DNA of 64,000 nucleotides from Oxytricha trifallax. Lineage: Eukaryota; Ciliophora; Spirotrichea; Sporadotrichida; Oxytrichidae. The position numbers were made by a program, and so were the translations under genes. Below the pieces are notes generated by a model. It had not been told where the DNA came from, ran no database searches, and saw nothing but the letters and a program-made list of their open reading frames with translations. Position 1 is the stretch's first letter, and each line of letters starts with the position of its first letter. Below are positions 35,401-44,726 of the stretch, one piece after another. The stretch lies in contig ARYC01002002.1 of NCBI GenBank assembly GCA_000711775.1, positions 44,188-108,187 on the forward strand, written 5' to 3'.

Positions 35401-35488
35401 GCTTAGCCAGAACTAATTGTCCATTTAAAATTCTTATCCATCAAATCCCTTATTTATTGAAATGAAAAGTATCATCTCTAAGGACTGA
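32420..35488 (+). CDS. Large coiled-coil protein, possibly centrosome or basal-body associated (approximate)
   Basis: Probable start ATG 32420 (M-D-I-D-N-I-L-E-I-K); TGA 35486-35488. Coding character is strong from about 32780: E-K-M-R-K-Q-L-Q-Y-K-A-E-L-Q-I-Q-M-Q, then A-K-E-R-G-L-T-P-E-Q. After frame changes at short introns come 33740-35230 with more helix and a folded-looking segment (E-P-L-W-W-D-A-P-H-Q-D-L-K-E-K-Y, L-Y-E-R-L-G-Y-P-V-G). Then follows a basic nuclear-signal-like stretch (S-P-K-K-R-K-K-K-K-K) and an acidic patch. The N-terminal repeats resemble CSPP1-like spindle-pole proteins, but this is an impression, not an alignment. Intron borders were not all resolved. Gln is almost always TAA/TAG here. 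Confidence 0.6.
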
Positions 35489-35742
35489 CCGAATCCAATC
35501 ATGCTATCTCGATATTATAGACCTTTTATTTACATTATAAATACAAATATTAAGTGTGTCGGCTACAAATATGATTTTCATTTAACCATTTAGATATATA
35601 ATAATTTTATTTAACAATAATTATTCTATTGAATAACTGATCATAAAATTATTTCCTTAAATTTACAAGATTAAACGTAATTCTCATTAAAATTACAGTT
35701 TGTTTTAAGATAAATCTAAAATTAATAAATTTATAATCCAAA

Positions 35743-37859
35743 ATGCAAAAAAACAAAGTTTAGGTGTTAAATGCTAAGGATAATCAAAATGAAAATTAAA
35801 AAATCAATACTTAGGCTAACAAGAATATCAATTAAGATTCAGATGAAGAAAATCAAGATTATGAGGAAAGTGATGAATCTTCTGAATACGAAGATGAGGA
35901 TGGTATTGAAGGATTGCTAAATATCGAGCCATTGAAGTAGAAACTAGATGAATTGTAAAACTTATAGATATTTTAGTCAAACACAAAAGATAACTTAGTC
36001 ATGAATATTTAGAACATCATGAAGGATATAAACCACATAATTAGTTTAAGTACTGGGAGTTAATAAATAAAAAAAAAATTTAATTTCATTAGTTTCAAAA
36101 AAGAATACCCTTTATATCTATTACTAGTTAACATTTATTAACTTACCTATAACCTTGATCTTAATAATGGTGTTTAGATCAAATTAATACTATAAAAGAG
36201 CTTCCTAAAGATAAAGAATTTGTAGAAGACAATACTGAGGGACTCTTTACGATGTCAGTATCTGAGTAGGATAAGCTATTGACCGTTGAATAAAAGAAAT
36301 AGTAAAAACTGAATAGACTTAGGGATAAAGTCAAAATAAGATTCAATATGATTTAGCAAGATTTTCAAACTATGGCAAAAGAAATTGAGTATTAAGCAAA
36401 AGAGCATTAGTAAAAGCCAATTTAAGATCCAGAAACTGGAAATACTTATGACCCAGATGCCCCCTCATTTATAGAAGAAGATGAAAATAAGGGTGTTTGG
36501 AGAGATGAGGAGGAAGACATAGAGAATATGCTTAAAAACATATTGGCATAAAATGAGCAAGTCATGAATACTTACACAGATACAGATGCTTTACTTGCTT
36601 CATACTCAAAATAAACTTATAAAAGAGGATCAACTAGTGAGATGCCCATTGATCAAGCTTAGAAGAAAGTAATCACCATTTATACATGATATCTTTTAAC
36701 AAAATTACTACAATTAAATTTGGAAAAGATTTTCGACAAAGAAGGAAGAAGTTTATTCACAATAATTATTTATTCAATATCTTTATTACTCTTTAAGCAT
36801 TATTACTGATCAAAGTGGAGAGAAAGAGGCTTCAGTAAAAAGCTAGAAATAAATCAATAAAAATAGTTTTCAATATGATATACAAGTGTTTAAATATTTT
36901 ACAAGACTGTTTTTTATTTTTCCGTATCTCATTTATTTAATATTTTAATGAGATTTAATAATTTTTACATTTCTCATGAATGCTAAGAGTGTTGAATCTT
37001 GGAAGAAAAGGAGTTTCTTCCAAGGCTGAGAGACTAAGGAAATAATAGGAAGATGAAAAAATAAAGTAATATGAGAGGATGAATATGCTTAAAGATCCCA
37101 TGCTTGCCAAGTTAATGAGTGGAAGGCCTTTGTCCCCATTTAATAGGGATAATAACTATGGAAACATGACAACTAAAATAGCTATGAAAATGGAAGGCAT
37201 GAGTCTGGCTTAACTTGGTTAGTCAAAGAAAGTTAAAGAAATGGAGTGGAGGCTAAAATGCGTATTTATAGAAATGATAAGCTTAAAAAATCAATAATTT
37301 TATAAAAAATTGAATAATATAATCTATAGATAATAATTGGAAAAAATCACTGTCTCAAATCAAATTAGCTTTCTTACAAAGAAAAATGTTTATTCATAAA
37401 AAATCAAGTGTATTAAATACAATCAACAGAATCAATAATTCATAATGACTTATTGATCTTTTTGTTATTTATATGTTTCTTAAGAATTTAGTTTTTATTA
37501 TAATTAAATTTAAGTTTTCTTTAAATAAAATTTTTTGGACACTTAAACAATAACCCCATGAAAAGGATATGTATAGATTCCTAGCAAGAAAAGCTATGAA
37601 AGAAAGATAATTAGAAAATGCTTTTGATAATACTTAAAATTAAATGGATGATCAAGGAAATTAGGCCTAGATAAAAAGACAACTAAGTGAAATATCAGAA
37701 GAACAGGTCAATAACTAAGAAACTGAATATGATAAGATGCAAAGAGCTATGCAGTTTAATCACCATTTATAAATAAGAACCACTCAAGAAGATTAGAACA
37801 ATAATAACTAATATTATCATGATGAGGATGATTAATATATCGTAGATAAATAATACTGA
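35743..37859 (+). CDS. Hypothetical acidic protein gene in MDS-like blocks; complete member of a duplicated pair
   Basis: ATG 35743; TGA 37857-37859. Block A (35743-36055) is Asn/Gln-rich, then strongly acidic (D-E-S-S-E-Y-E-D-E-D). An intron of about 120 bp leads to block B (36178-36689; L-F-T-M-S-V-S-E-Q-D-K-L-L-T, D-P-D-A-P-S-F). Block C (36975-37250) has A-E-R-L-R-K-Q-Q-E-D-E-K, and block D (37536-37859) has M-Y-R-F-L-A-R-K-A-M-K-E-R. B-C is separated by a 290-bp segment between CATGA pointers that lies inside an intron (GTAATC at 36669 to CCAAG at 37024). C-D is separated by 289 bp between TGGA pointers in coding sequence (E-W-T-L-K-Q-Q after joining). Function not recognised. Blocks B, C and D recur at 44727-46598. 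Confidence 0.7.
36685..36974. other. 290-bp IES, pointer CATGA, inside an intron
   Basis: CATGA at 36685-36689 and 36975-36979. After removal, a 66-bp GT-AG intron (36669 to 37024) is formed and the frame joins Q-K-K to A-E-R-L-R-K. Confidence 0.65.
37247..37535. other. 289-bp IES, pointer TGGA
   Basis: TGGA at 37247-37250 and 37536-37539. Removal joins K-E-M-E-W to T-L-K-Q-Q-P-H-E-K in frame. The interval is AT-rich, and the matching interval of the second copy is different in sequence and length. Confidence 0.75.
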
Positions 37860-37864
37860 AAGTG

Positions 37865-38199
37865 TTATTGTATGAATAAATTTGATTTGGGAAAATAAAT
37901 AATAAGTAATATATTTCTAACTAAATTCGTGGCAGTTAACTTTCTGGAAACCCTGACAATATGGTACTTGTTTCAAAGAAAATCAAATTCAGCTAGACTT
38001 TACTATTGCAGGTACTACAGTATTGCAGTGTAGAAAAAATACTGTAGTACCTGCAATAGTAAAGTCTAGCTGAATTTGAATTCTCTTTGAAACAAGTACC
38101 ATATTGTCAGGGTTTCCAGAAAGTTAACTGCCACAATTTATTTATTTTAATTTATTTATTATTATTAATTTTCCCAAATCAATTGTATTCCTACAATAA
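37865..38199. repeat. Palindromic MITE copy 1
   Basis: Two arms of about 150 bp are near-perfect reverse complements of each other around a short centre near 38030-38040. The outer ends read TTATTGTATGAATA on the left and TTATTGTAGGAATAC on the right (reverse strand). The internal motif AGTTAACTTTCTG is shared with copy 4 at 52915-53316. No open frame is present. Confidence 0.85.
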
Positions 38200-38321
38200 T
38201 TCTATGAATTCCTAATTTCTTATTTTCATAATTTTAGAATTAAAATCACATTTAATAATTATTTTAATTATGAAAAATAATCGATGATTGATAATATTAA
38301 ATTAAAATTGATAATATTAAA

Positions 38322-38571
38322 ATGAAAACAATATAAAGAGAAGCTGATGGAGGCTGTTCACTCACAAATAAAGTAAGTTACAATAAACATATCTAAAAAT
38401 TTATTTTTAGATATGTACCTGTCAGTTGGGGTGGTTAATGAAATAGACAAATATTCAGCAAGGGAACACAGGCAAGGCAATGTAGTTCATTAATGGAAAA
38501 ATGGAGATAGATATGAAGGTTTCAAGAATGTTGAAACTGTTTTTTTTAGATTTCCATTTTCTGTGTAATGA
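38322..38571 (+). CDS. MORN-repeat fragment
   Basis: ATG 38322, a 38-bp GT-AG intron (GTAAGTTACA...TTTTTAG, about 38371-38408), TGA 38569-38571. The second exon has V-V-H-Q-W-K-N-G-D-R-Y-E-G-F, one MORN repeat (membrane-associated beta-hairpin). MORN proteins normally carry several repeats, so this is probably one block of a larger gene or a relic rather than a complete gene. Confidence 0.5.
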
Positions 38572-38749
38572 GTATTCTAATTCACTTGTATTTAAATTAT
38601 TACAATTCTATATTTTTCGTTATATTTATCATAAATATTAAGCGAGTAAAATTAAAATAGGAGACTGTTAAAATTAATTTTTAAAAAAGATCATAAATAG
38701 AATTATTTTCATATCAGTATAAATGAGTTAAGATAAAAAAAGAGTCACT

Positions 38750-39060
38750 AATTTGAATAAAGTTTTGGGTGTTAACGTCTCCACGTTCTAGGATCCCTGT
38801 AACATCTGGACGTCCCAACTCATATATACGTAAAATAATATTATATATAAAATTTGCGATGGACCATAAAAGATTTTTTAAGAATTTATTCAGTCAGGGT
38901 ACAAGAGGACCAGCCCTAGTTAACCGGGGTAAAAAGTGATGGAACCCCTTGTTCGCAGCATAGCTAAATAAATATTAGCATGATTAAGAGAGTGGCTTTC
39001 AAGTGAGGAAGTTTTGAATTTAAAGTCTCCGAAAAAAGATTTGAGATGATATGTATGAAT
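38750..39060. other. GC-enriched island of unknown nature
   Basis: Stretches such as GTCTCCACGTTCTAGGATCC, GTACAAGAGGACCAGCCC and GGAACCCCTTGTTCGC stand out from the AT-rich surroundings. No coding frame, flanking duplication or clear tRNA/5S structure was found. It may be a decayed retroposon. Confidence 0.3.
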
Positions 39061-39144
39061 ATGTGGAAAAAAATATATTTAATCGTTAAATTATAATAGT
39101 TAATTATCAAGCATTATTAATTCTTAAAAAAGTGTCTCTATTTT

Positions 39145-39620
39145 TCAAATATTAATAATATAATGTATATTTTAAATTTTGTAATGATTTCCTTTTGTCA
39201 AATTCTCATTGAGGTAATCTTCAATAATGTCTGAATTCAAGCATTTGTAATGTATGTATATTCTACCACTTGTAGTTGTAAAGTTTCCTCTAATGTAACA
39301 CGAGTGCTATTTTGCACAATTAAATCTTTTCGAAGGCTTTGGCTCTGAACCTACGTAGGGCCTGCCACTACCTTAACCTCTTCTATTATTAATTTAATAT
39401 TGAAGCAAACAAAGAGATCCACCACTTGCTTCCTCTGTTAACTAGGGTCTACCACCCTAGAACATGAAAATAATCTCTTAGATCAGTAAATATAAATTGT
39501 CAAACTTGTGATTTTATGTTATAAAAAGCTCTAAAATATTTACTTGCCTTTAATTTTTCATGCAATAAATTTCAGGCAATTAGAGTGGAAATGTGATCAG
39601 TGAGATTATTAAAATCCATT
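39145..39620 (-). CDS. Possible small secreted protein
   Basis: Reverse-strand coding from about 39620 to TGA 39147-39145. A hydrophobic start (W-I-L-I-I-S-L-I-T-F-P-L) looks like a signal peptide and is followed by P-E-I-Y-C-M-K-N. After a probable intron of about 100 bp comes a Gly/Ser/Cys segment (E-E-A-S-G-G-S-L-C-L-L, then F-N-C-A-K-Q-H-S-C-Y). An in-frame initiator was not found, so a frameshift or small IES near the start is likely. No family was recognised. Confidence 0.4.
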
Positions 39621-39639
39621 TTAATTATAATCTTCAAAA

Positions 39640-40594
39640 TTCTTAATATATTACTCTTAATTTGAAATGTATATGATCGATATTATTGTTTATCATGCTT
39701 TTAAACAGAAATTCAATTTACAGCTTATAATTAATTAGAAAATGTGAGGAAACTTTCCTTTCAATAAATTTATTATATATTCCGTTAATTAATCTTTTTA
39801 GTAACAACAGATAACCTCCTGTGTTTTGACTTACAATTAATTTAAGATATTTTAGCATTTTAAAATTTTAATCTTTTTTTACATTAATTATTTAAATATC
39901 TTTTAATATATTAAATATGATTTTTTTTTATAGATTTCTTATTCATATTTATATAAATTTATTGCATGAGCCAGATGCCTGAATTGGCCTCCTTAACAAA
40001 GTGAAATCGACCAAAATTGGAGAAGAGTTGGCAAATGGCGTCGAAAGTAAAAGGATAAAGTAAAAATCAAGTAAAACTATCTACCTGTCTTAAAATAAAG
40101 TATTACTTTCCATATAGCATTAATAAATAATAATAATTTAACTTTATTCAGGGTTATAATATTAAACAACTACTAAGCATTAATTACTTAGCTCTTCTCT
40201 TAAATTTAAATTTTATATTATTAATTTGATTTTTCTGAAACAATGACAGTAAATGTATACATTGTAATAATTTCTAACTAAACATTTAATAAAATATCAA
40301 AATTTGTACTATCTCAATCTATTTATTCATTCTTTGAAAAAAAACGAGCATCTTTAAATTAGATTTAACTTAGATTTCAGTAAATTCTTAAGAATGATAT
40401 AAATATTATAACTTGTTCAATCACAAAAATATAATTTAAAACTTTAAAGATAGAAAATAACTTAGTCATGAAAATGATAAAATATATAATATTTATCTTA
40501 ACATATAATTTCTTATCAATCTATGATTTTACTTGTAAAATTTCTTAAAAACTTTGGATAAAAGCATTATTACAACTATTATAAATTGTACTTA
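39640..40594. other. AT-rich spacer with one coding-like island
   Basis: Mostly non-coding A/T DNA. A less AT-rich island at 39960-40080 reads I-G-E-E-L-A-N-G-V-E-S-K-R in one frame and may be an isolated block of a gene encoded elsewhere. Nothing else was recognised. Confidence 0.35.
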
Positions 40595-42143
40595 TCATAC
40601 ATTTCTTAATTCAAACCCTAATAAAAAGAATGTAATGTATGTAAAAACTATAGAAAGGCCACACAATGACCCAAAAATCCATGTTGATATATCTTTCTTT
40701 TTTTGCTCATCGAGCTTTTCACCATTGTTGATTGAATCCACATACGGATCCATTATTTTAAACCATATACTGGGGAAGTAACATAAAATCAGACACCCAG
40801 TATACCCAAAAGGTAGATTTGGACTTTCTGGCAGGCTCTCAAGAATTTGATAAGGTTTGTAAGAATTAGCGTGATGGTCTGAATGTCTTTGCAACTTCAT
40901 TAGCATATAATTAGAAGCAAGTTAAGGAGCATTCAGAAAGATTTAAGAAATATTAATGGTTTATTTAAATAATACTCACATTGAATTCCAAGAATGAGTA
41001 ATATTAACTGATTCATAAATAAATACAATAATATAAGTGATTTATAATATTTTAATTATAAATATTTATAAATTTTTATTCAATGATATTATATCAAATA
41101 AGCTAATAAATGTGACTTTAACAGTATAAATTCTTTTAATGTTTAATAATTAAATTAATATTGCATTAATGGTTTTATATATTTTAAAACCTTTTAACTA
41201 ACTGATTCATAATTATCATTTTAATCTTTCTTTCTCAAAAGCCCATAATGTTCAATATAATTGATTGCTTCAAAGATCATAATATTCATTGCAGAGAGAA
41301 TAATCTAAAATATAGTTGCTGTTTTGCCCAAAAAGATATATATAATTGTAACTTATAGTACATGACAAATATTCCAGAGTATTAACTTATTATTTAAAGA
41401 ATAACAACTTTTACTCTCCCTTTAAAGTCTAGATTTTTCAAGTTCCCAAGTCTCTTTATATCCTTCTGGAATGGCTCTAACAAAAAATTGCAATATTGAT
41501 TCACCCTTTCTAGCAGTAGAGGGGTCGTCAGGAGTGGCTACTTTTTTATGATGAGACTTAATATGTTGAATGATAAAGTGCGAGTACAGCATCTTTGCAT
41601 ACACAAGATTTCCAAGAACTTTGTGGATTAGCTATTTTCTATGCGCGAGTTCATGTCCAATTACAAGGTTTAAGCCTCCACAATTATCATATTAATATTC
41701 ATAAATAATGATTAAATAATGTTTTATAAATTTGCCAAAAAGTAACAGTAAAGTAAGAACATTGGGATTGATGTTGGAGCTTAACCAATTGAACAAATGT
41801 ATAAAGCATAAAAGTAAATAAGGAAGTCAGAAGCCCAAGCAGTATATATTGGAAGAAGGAATCTTTAATCTTTTTCGTAGACTCTTAGTTTGGCCTCTAT
41901 TAAATTGGAATTGTCATGAGGGAGTATATAGTCCATAATTGGGATAATAACATATGCAATCCAAATAGGGAGCATAGCATTATTGTAATATCTCTCAGAA
42001 AGAAATCCAATAAGAATAAGTACCGAAGGAGAAAAGAATGGAATTATCTCAGACCATGAAGCTCTTGCGTTAAGAGTTACTTCAGTATATTATTTATCCT
42101 CAAAATCTTCAACCTTAGGTTTAATCTTTATCTTTTAATTCAT
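40595..42143 (-). CDS. AlkB-type membrane non-haem di-iron monooxygenase / desaturase-like, with three IESs
   Basis: ATG 42143-42141, TGA 40597-40595. The three His clusters of the alkane hydroxylase family are present: H-E-L-A-H-R (about 41630), H-I-K-S-H-H (about 41560) and L-Q-R-H-S-D-H-H (about 40890). Also present are V-A-T-P-D-D-P, N-Y-I-E-H-Y-G-L-L-R and, after IES removal, H-S-W-N-A-P-Q-L-A-S-N. Several hydrophobic helices surround them, as in an integral membrane enzyme. Family role: O2-dependent hydroxylation of alkyl chains with electrons from rubredoxin or another donor; the substrate here is unknown. Frame breaks at 41702-41720, 41005-41212 and 40931-40988 each disappear when one copy of a direct repeat and the DNA between are removed. 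The gene faces the TBE remnant at 42.7 kb. Confidence 0.87.
40931..40984. other. 54-bp IES, pointer ATTC (GAAT), in AlkB-type gene
   Basis: ATTC at 40931-40934 and 40985-40988. Removal yields T-H-S-W-N-A-P-Q-L-A-S-N, the conserved motif between the second and third His boxes. Confidence 0.75.
41005..41198. other. 194-bp IES with 14-bp pointer, in AlkB-type gene
   Basis: TAACTGATTCATAA at 41005-41018 and 41199-41212, perfect over 14 bp. Removal joins D-N-Y-E-S-V to N-I-T-H-S-W-N in frame. Confidence 0.85.
41702..41712. other. 11-bp micro-IES or tandem duplication, repeat TAAATAAT, in AlkB-type gene
   Basis: TAAATAAT at 41702-41709 and 41713-41720. Removing 11 bp restores A-N-L-Q-N-I-I-Y-E-Y-Q-Y-D-N-C-G-G upstream of the first His box. 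It could equally be an 11-bp mutational duplication. Confidence 0.5.
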
Positions 42144-42700
42144 ATTTAATAATAAATTACTAAAAATATCTCTAGTTGATAGTTAAATAAAAGGTAGGCT
42201 AAAGTATAATTATTAAATTTATTAATTCTCTATTCTAATGATTATAAATAAAATTAAAAAAGGAGCTTGCTGTAGTCAATAAAAAAAATCGTTATTAAAA
42301 TAAGAAAGAGCCCCAAAGTTGTTATTTCCAATTTGATATTGCCTAAAATTCAATAAATCATATATATTGAATGAATAAAATTTTTAATTTGAGAAATTAA
42401 TTAATATACCTTGACACACTTAGAACTTGATCGATAGATAATTTTAAATTCGTATTTCTTTACTTTTAGAACTGCATCCTTGCTACAGTTAAACAATTTT
42501 GTATAAACTAAGTCAAATTTTGAGGGAGTTCAGTGTTTTAGTGTGAATAATATTGAATATTTGAAAGCTCATTTGCTTTCAGAACCCAAAACCACTTAGA
42601 TAGATATGAAGTGATTTAACTTTAAGGTATAAATTGGATCTTGTTGAAGTTAGTTTAGAAACCAGGCCATTTCAAAAATTAGAAAAACAAAAAATTAGAG
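42144..42700. other. Spacer between AlkB-type gene and TBE remnant
   Basis: AT-rich, no supported gene. The left limit of the TBE remnant lies somewhere here. No telomeric left terminus is visible and a third TBE gene (57-kDa type) was not recognised, so the element appears truncated on this side. Confidence 0.4.
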
Positions 42701-42805
42701 AAATTTAACTCTATTAATGATAATGGTGCACTACCTAGATCGCTACATACTATCTACACCTTATTATTGATAGTAAATGGTTTTCTTTCTCCACTATATA
42801 TAGAA

Positions 42806-43551
42806 ATGATCTCAAGATTTAGAAGCAAGGAAGATCTCTATCGATACCTCACTTAGCATGGTAAGCATGTTACATATACTTAATCACATACTATAGTGGG
42901 TTTATTCCTTCCAACGATGGAAGGTACCAAAATCTCATTCTTAAAAGCTATACTCTGCGATGAGAAGAAAGCCTTCAAAAACAGTGATATAAAGTTGATA
43001 GATATACCAAACTACCCAGAGATTTCAGTCACTAATCTCTACGAGGATGCGATGAAAGAAGAAGAGTTGGTAGTTTATCTTCCTACCAAGAAACAACTCT
43101 CTAACAAGCTTCCAGAAAGGAGCTTCTTCTTTGGAGTTCTTGGCACTTTAAGAGAGAGTTATCTCAGAGAGATCATTGAAGAAGCTCACAAAAAACGCTA
43201 CTCTATTTATCCTGAAGATTAAAACAAGCAAGGCATACTAATAAGCGAGACCTGGCTCGCTGAGCTTAAGAAGCACCCATTCTTCTCTAGTAAGCTTTGA
43301 TTCATAACTTTGTAGGGAAACCTGGAACTGGTTTATTCCTAATGAAAGAGCATGCGAAGGTTCACAGAGAGAGAAAGTCATAGACTATTTATGAAGTGAG
43401 CAAAAGACTTTATAAAGATGTCTAAAAGCCAGAAGAAATGAACATAGATGCAGGAGCTGGCACAAAGAGAAGAAATATGGGTCCAAGTAAGCCATAAGAA
43501 GAGGAGAAGAAAGAGAAGCCAAACCCCTTTATGGGCCAATTTAATATGTGA
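42806..43551 (+). pseudogene. TBE ORF2 (22-kDa type), frameshifted
   Basis: ATG 42806. Motifs D-I-P-N-Y-P-E-I-S-V and S-F-F-F-G-V-L-G-T-L are shared with the divergent copy at 63.4-64 kb. The first frame hits TGA at 43298-43300. Shifting frame by one at about 43285-43298 continues as L-I-H-N-F-V-G-K-P-G-T-G-L-F to TGA 43549-43551, so one indel broke an otherwise full-length gene. The function of this TBE protein is not established. Confidence 0.75.
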
Positions 43552-43557
43552 ATATAT

Positions 43558-44624
43558 TCATTCGTTTAAATCTAAAACTTATTTATAAACATTCATTCTT
43601 CCCTCTCTCGCACAAATTGTTGTCTTATCTACACTCACTCTCTTACAGCTGCTTTGAATCAAGTCTACTGTATCGATAGGCAAGTCATGCATAAGATGAT
43701 ACAGCAGCAGCTTCTTTTAGTGAGTCTTGATTTAACTCCAGTAGAATTCTATTCCATTAAATTAAGGACTATAAGGAACGTTATAAACAGGAGTTATGTT
43801 TAGGTCTTCATAAGCTTTCATAGACTCCTTAGTCTTATGAACTGACAGGTTATCAACAAACAGGATGATCTCTTAGTTGCTATACTTCTCTCTGAGCTTA
43901 TGTAAGAACTCTATGCACTACTCTCCCTTAATAGACCGAGGATGAATAACATAACTTTCTAAGCCAGAGTCTTTACTAATACCTGCTAAAATTGCATGGG
44001 TTACAACCTTTACTTTCTAATCGTAGACTTATATATTATCATACTTCTTATACCAAGACTTATTAATAAAGGTGTTGAAGGTAAACACAGCTTCATCAGC
44101 GTGTATGAACTTGATGTTATTGTCAATAGCCCTCTGCATTTAATCATATATATAGTTTAAATTATTACTATAAAATGGCACTGTAAAATCAATCACTCTC
44201 TTCACTCTGTTGACAGTCTTGAAAGTAATACCATTTCTTCTATAAATGTTGGCTATAGTTTATGGAGAGATACGCATGTCAGGAAACTTGCGATGAAACA
44301 TCACAGCTCGCGCTAGTCTAGTGGAAAGTGTGCCCAATACTTTAAAGTCTTCGAATCACAGAGGTAGTCAATATGGTGGTGTGAGAACTTTTATTTTCTT
44401 GCAGGATGATTTCAAGTGCCTGAAGTATAATGCTAAACAGCGAACAAGCAATTATACCTAAATGTTGAGGCACTCTTGCGTAATAACTTTGCTATTGCTG
44501 CATAATTTAGTACAGGTTTGGCTTAGTCTATATTAACACTTGTACCATAACTAAGCTTAAGCAGTAAATCTAAATATTACTCATCATAAATAGACCCTAA
44601 ATTTCGCTAATTTCTATTTCTCAT
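43558..44624 (-). pseudogene. TBE transposase (DD34E), with in-frame TGA and 2-bp insertion
   Basis: ATG 44624-44622; TGA 43560-43558. Apart from a 2-bp insertion the gene would encode about 355 aa, the size of the known 42-kDa TBE transposase. Catalytic residues lie in H-A-D-E-A-V-F, L-F-V-D-N-L-S-V-H-K and Y-S-P-Q-F-N-G-I-E-F-Y-W, with DD34E spacing typical of Tc1/IS630. Two lesions are visible: TGA at codon 71 (44414-44412) and an extra CG at about 44309-44312 relative to the copy at 1-481. TAA/TAG serve as Gln. Confidence 0.85.
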
Positions 44625-44709
44625 TTTGCAAATAGGCCTAATTTCTCTACTAACCCCAATAAGACCCAAACTATACCCTACAAATCAAAGCACTTATAAA
44701 CCTCACTAA

Positions 44710-44726
44710 GGGGTTTTGGGGTTTTG
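44710..44726. repeat. Telomere-like (G4T4)2 G terminus of TBE
   Basis: Identical 17-mer to that at 567-583 and in the same orientation. Confidence 0.9.

Larger units (their letters stand above)
42700..44726. mobile_element. Truncated TBE carrying ORF2 and transposase
   Basis: The right terminus at 44710-44726 has the same telomere-like 17-mer as the element at 1-583, and the last 590 bp are nearly identical to it. Inside, a rightward ORF2 (22-kDa type) and a leftward transposase converge with 6 bp between their stop codons. The left end is missing, and both genes are frameshifted. The base after the terminus starts ATT (ANT target). It abuts the truncated gene copy at 44727. Confidence 0.9.

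Noticed and set aside
40554-40781. Forward open frame of 75 residues
   Set aside because: Antisense to the AlkB-type gene.
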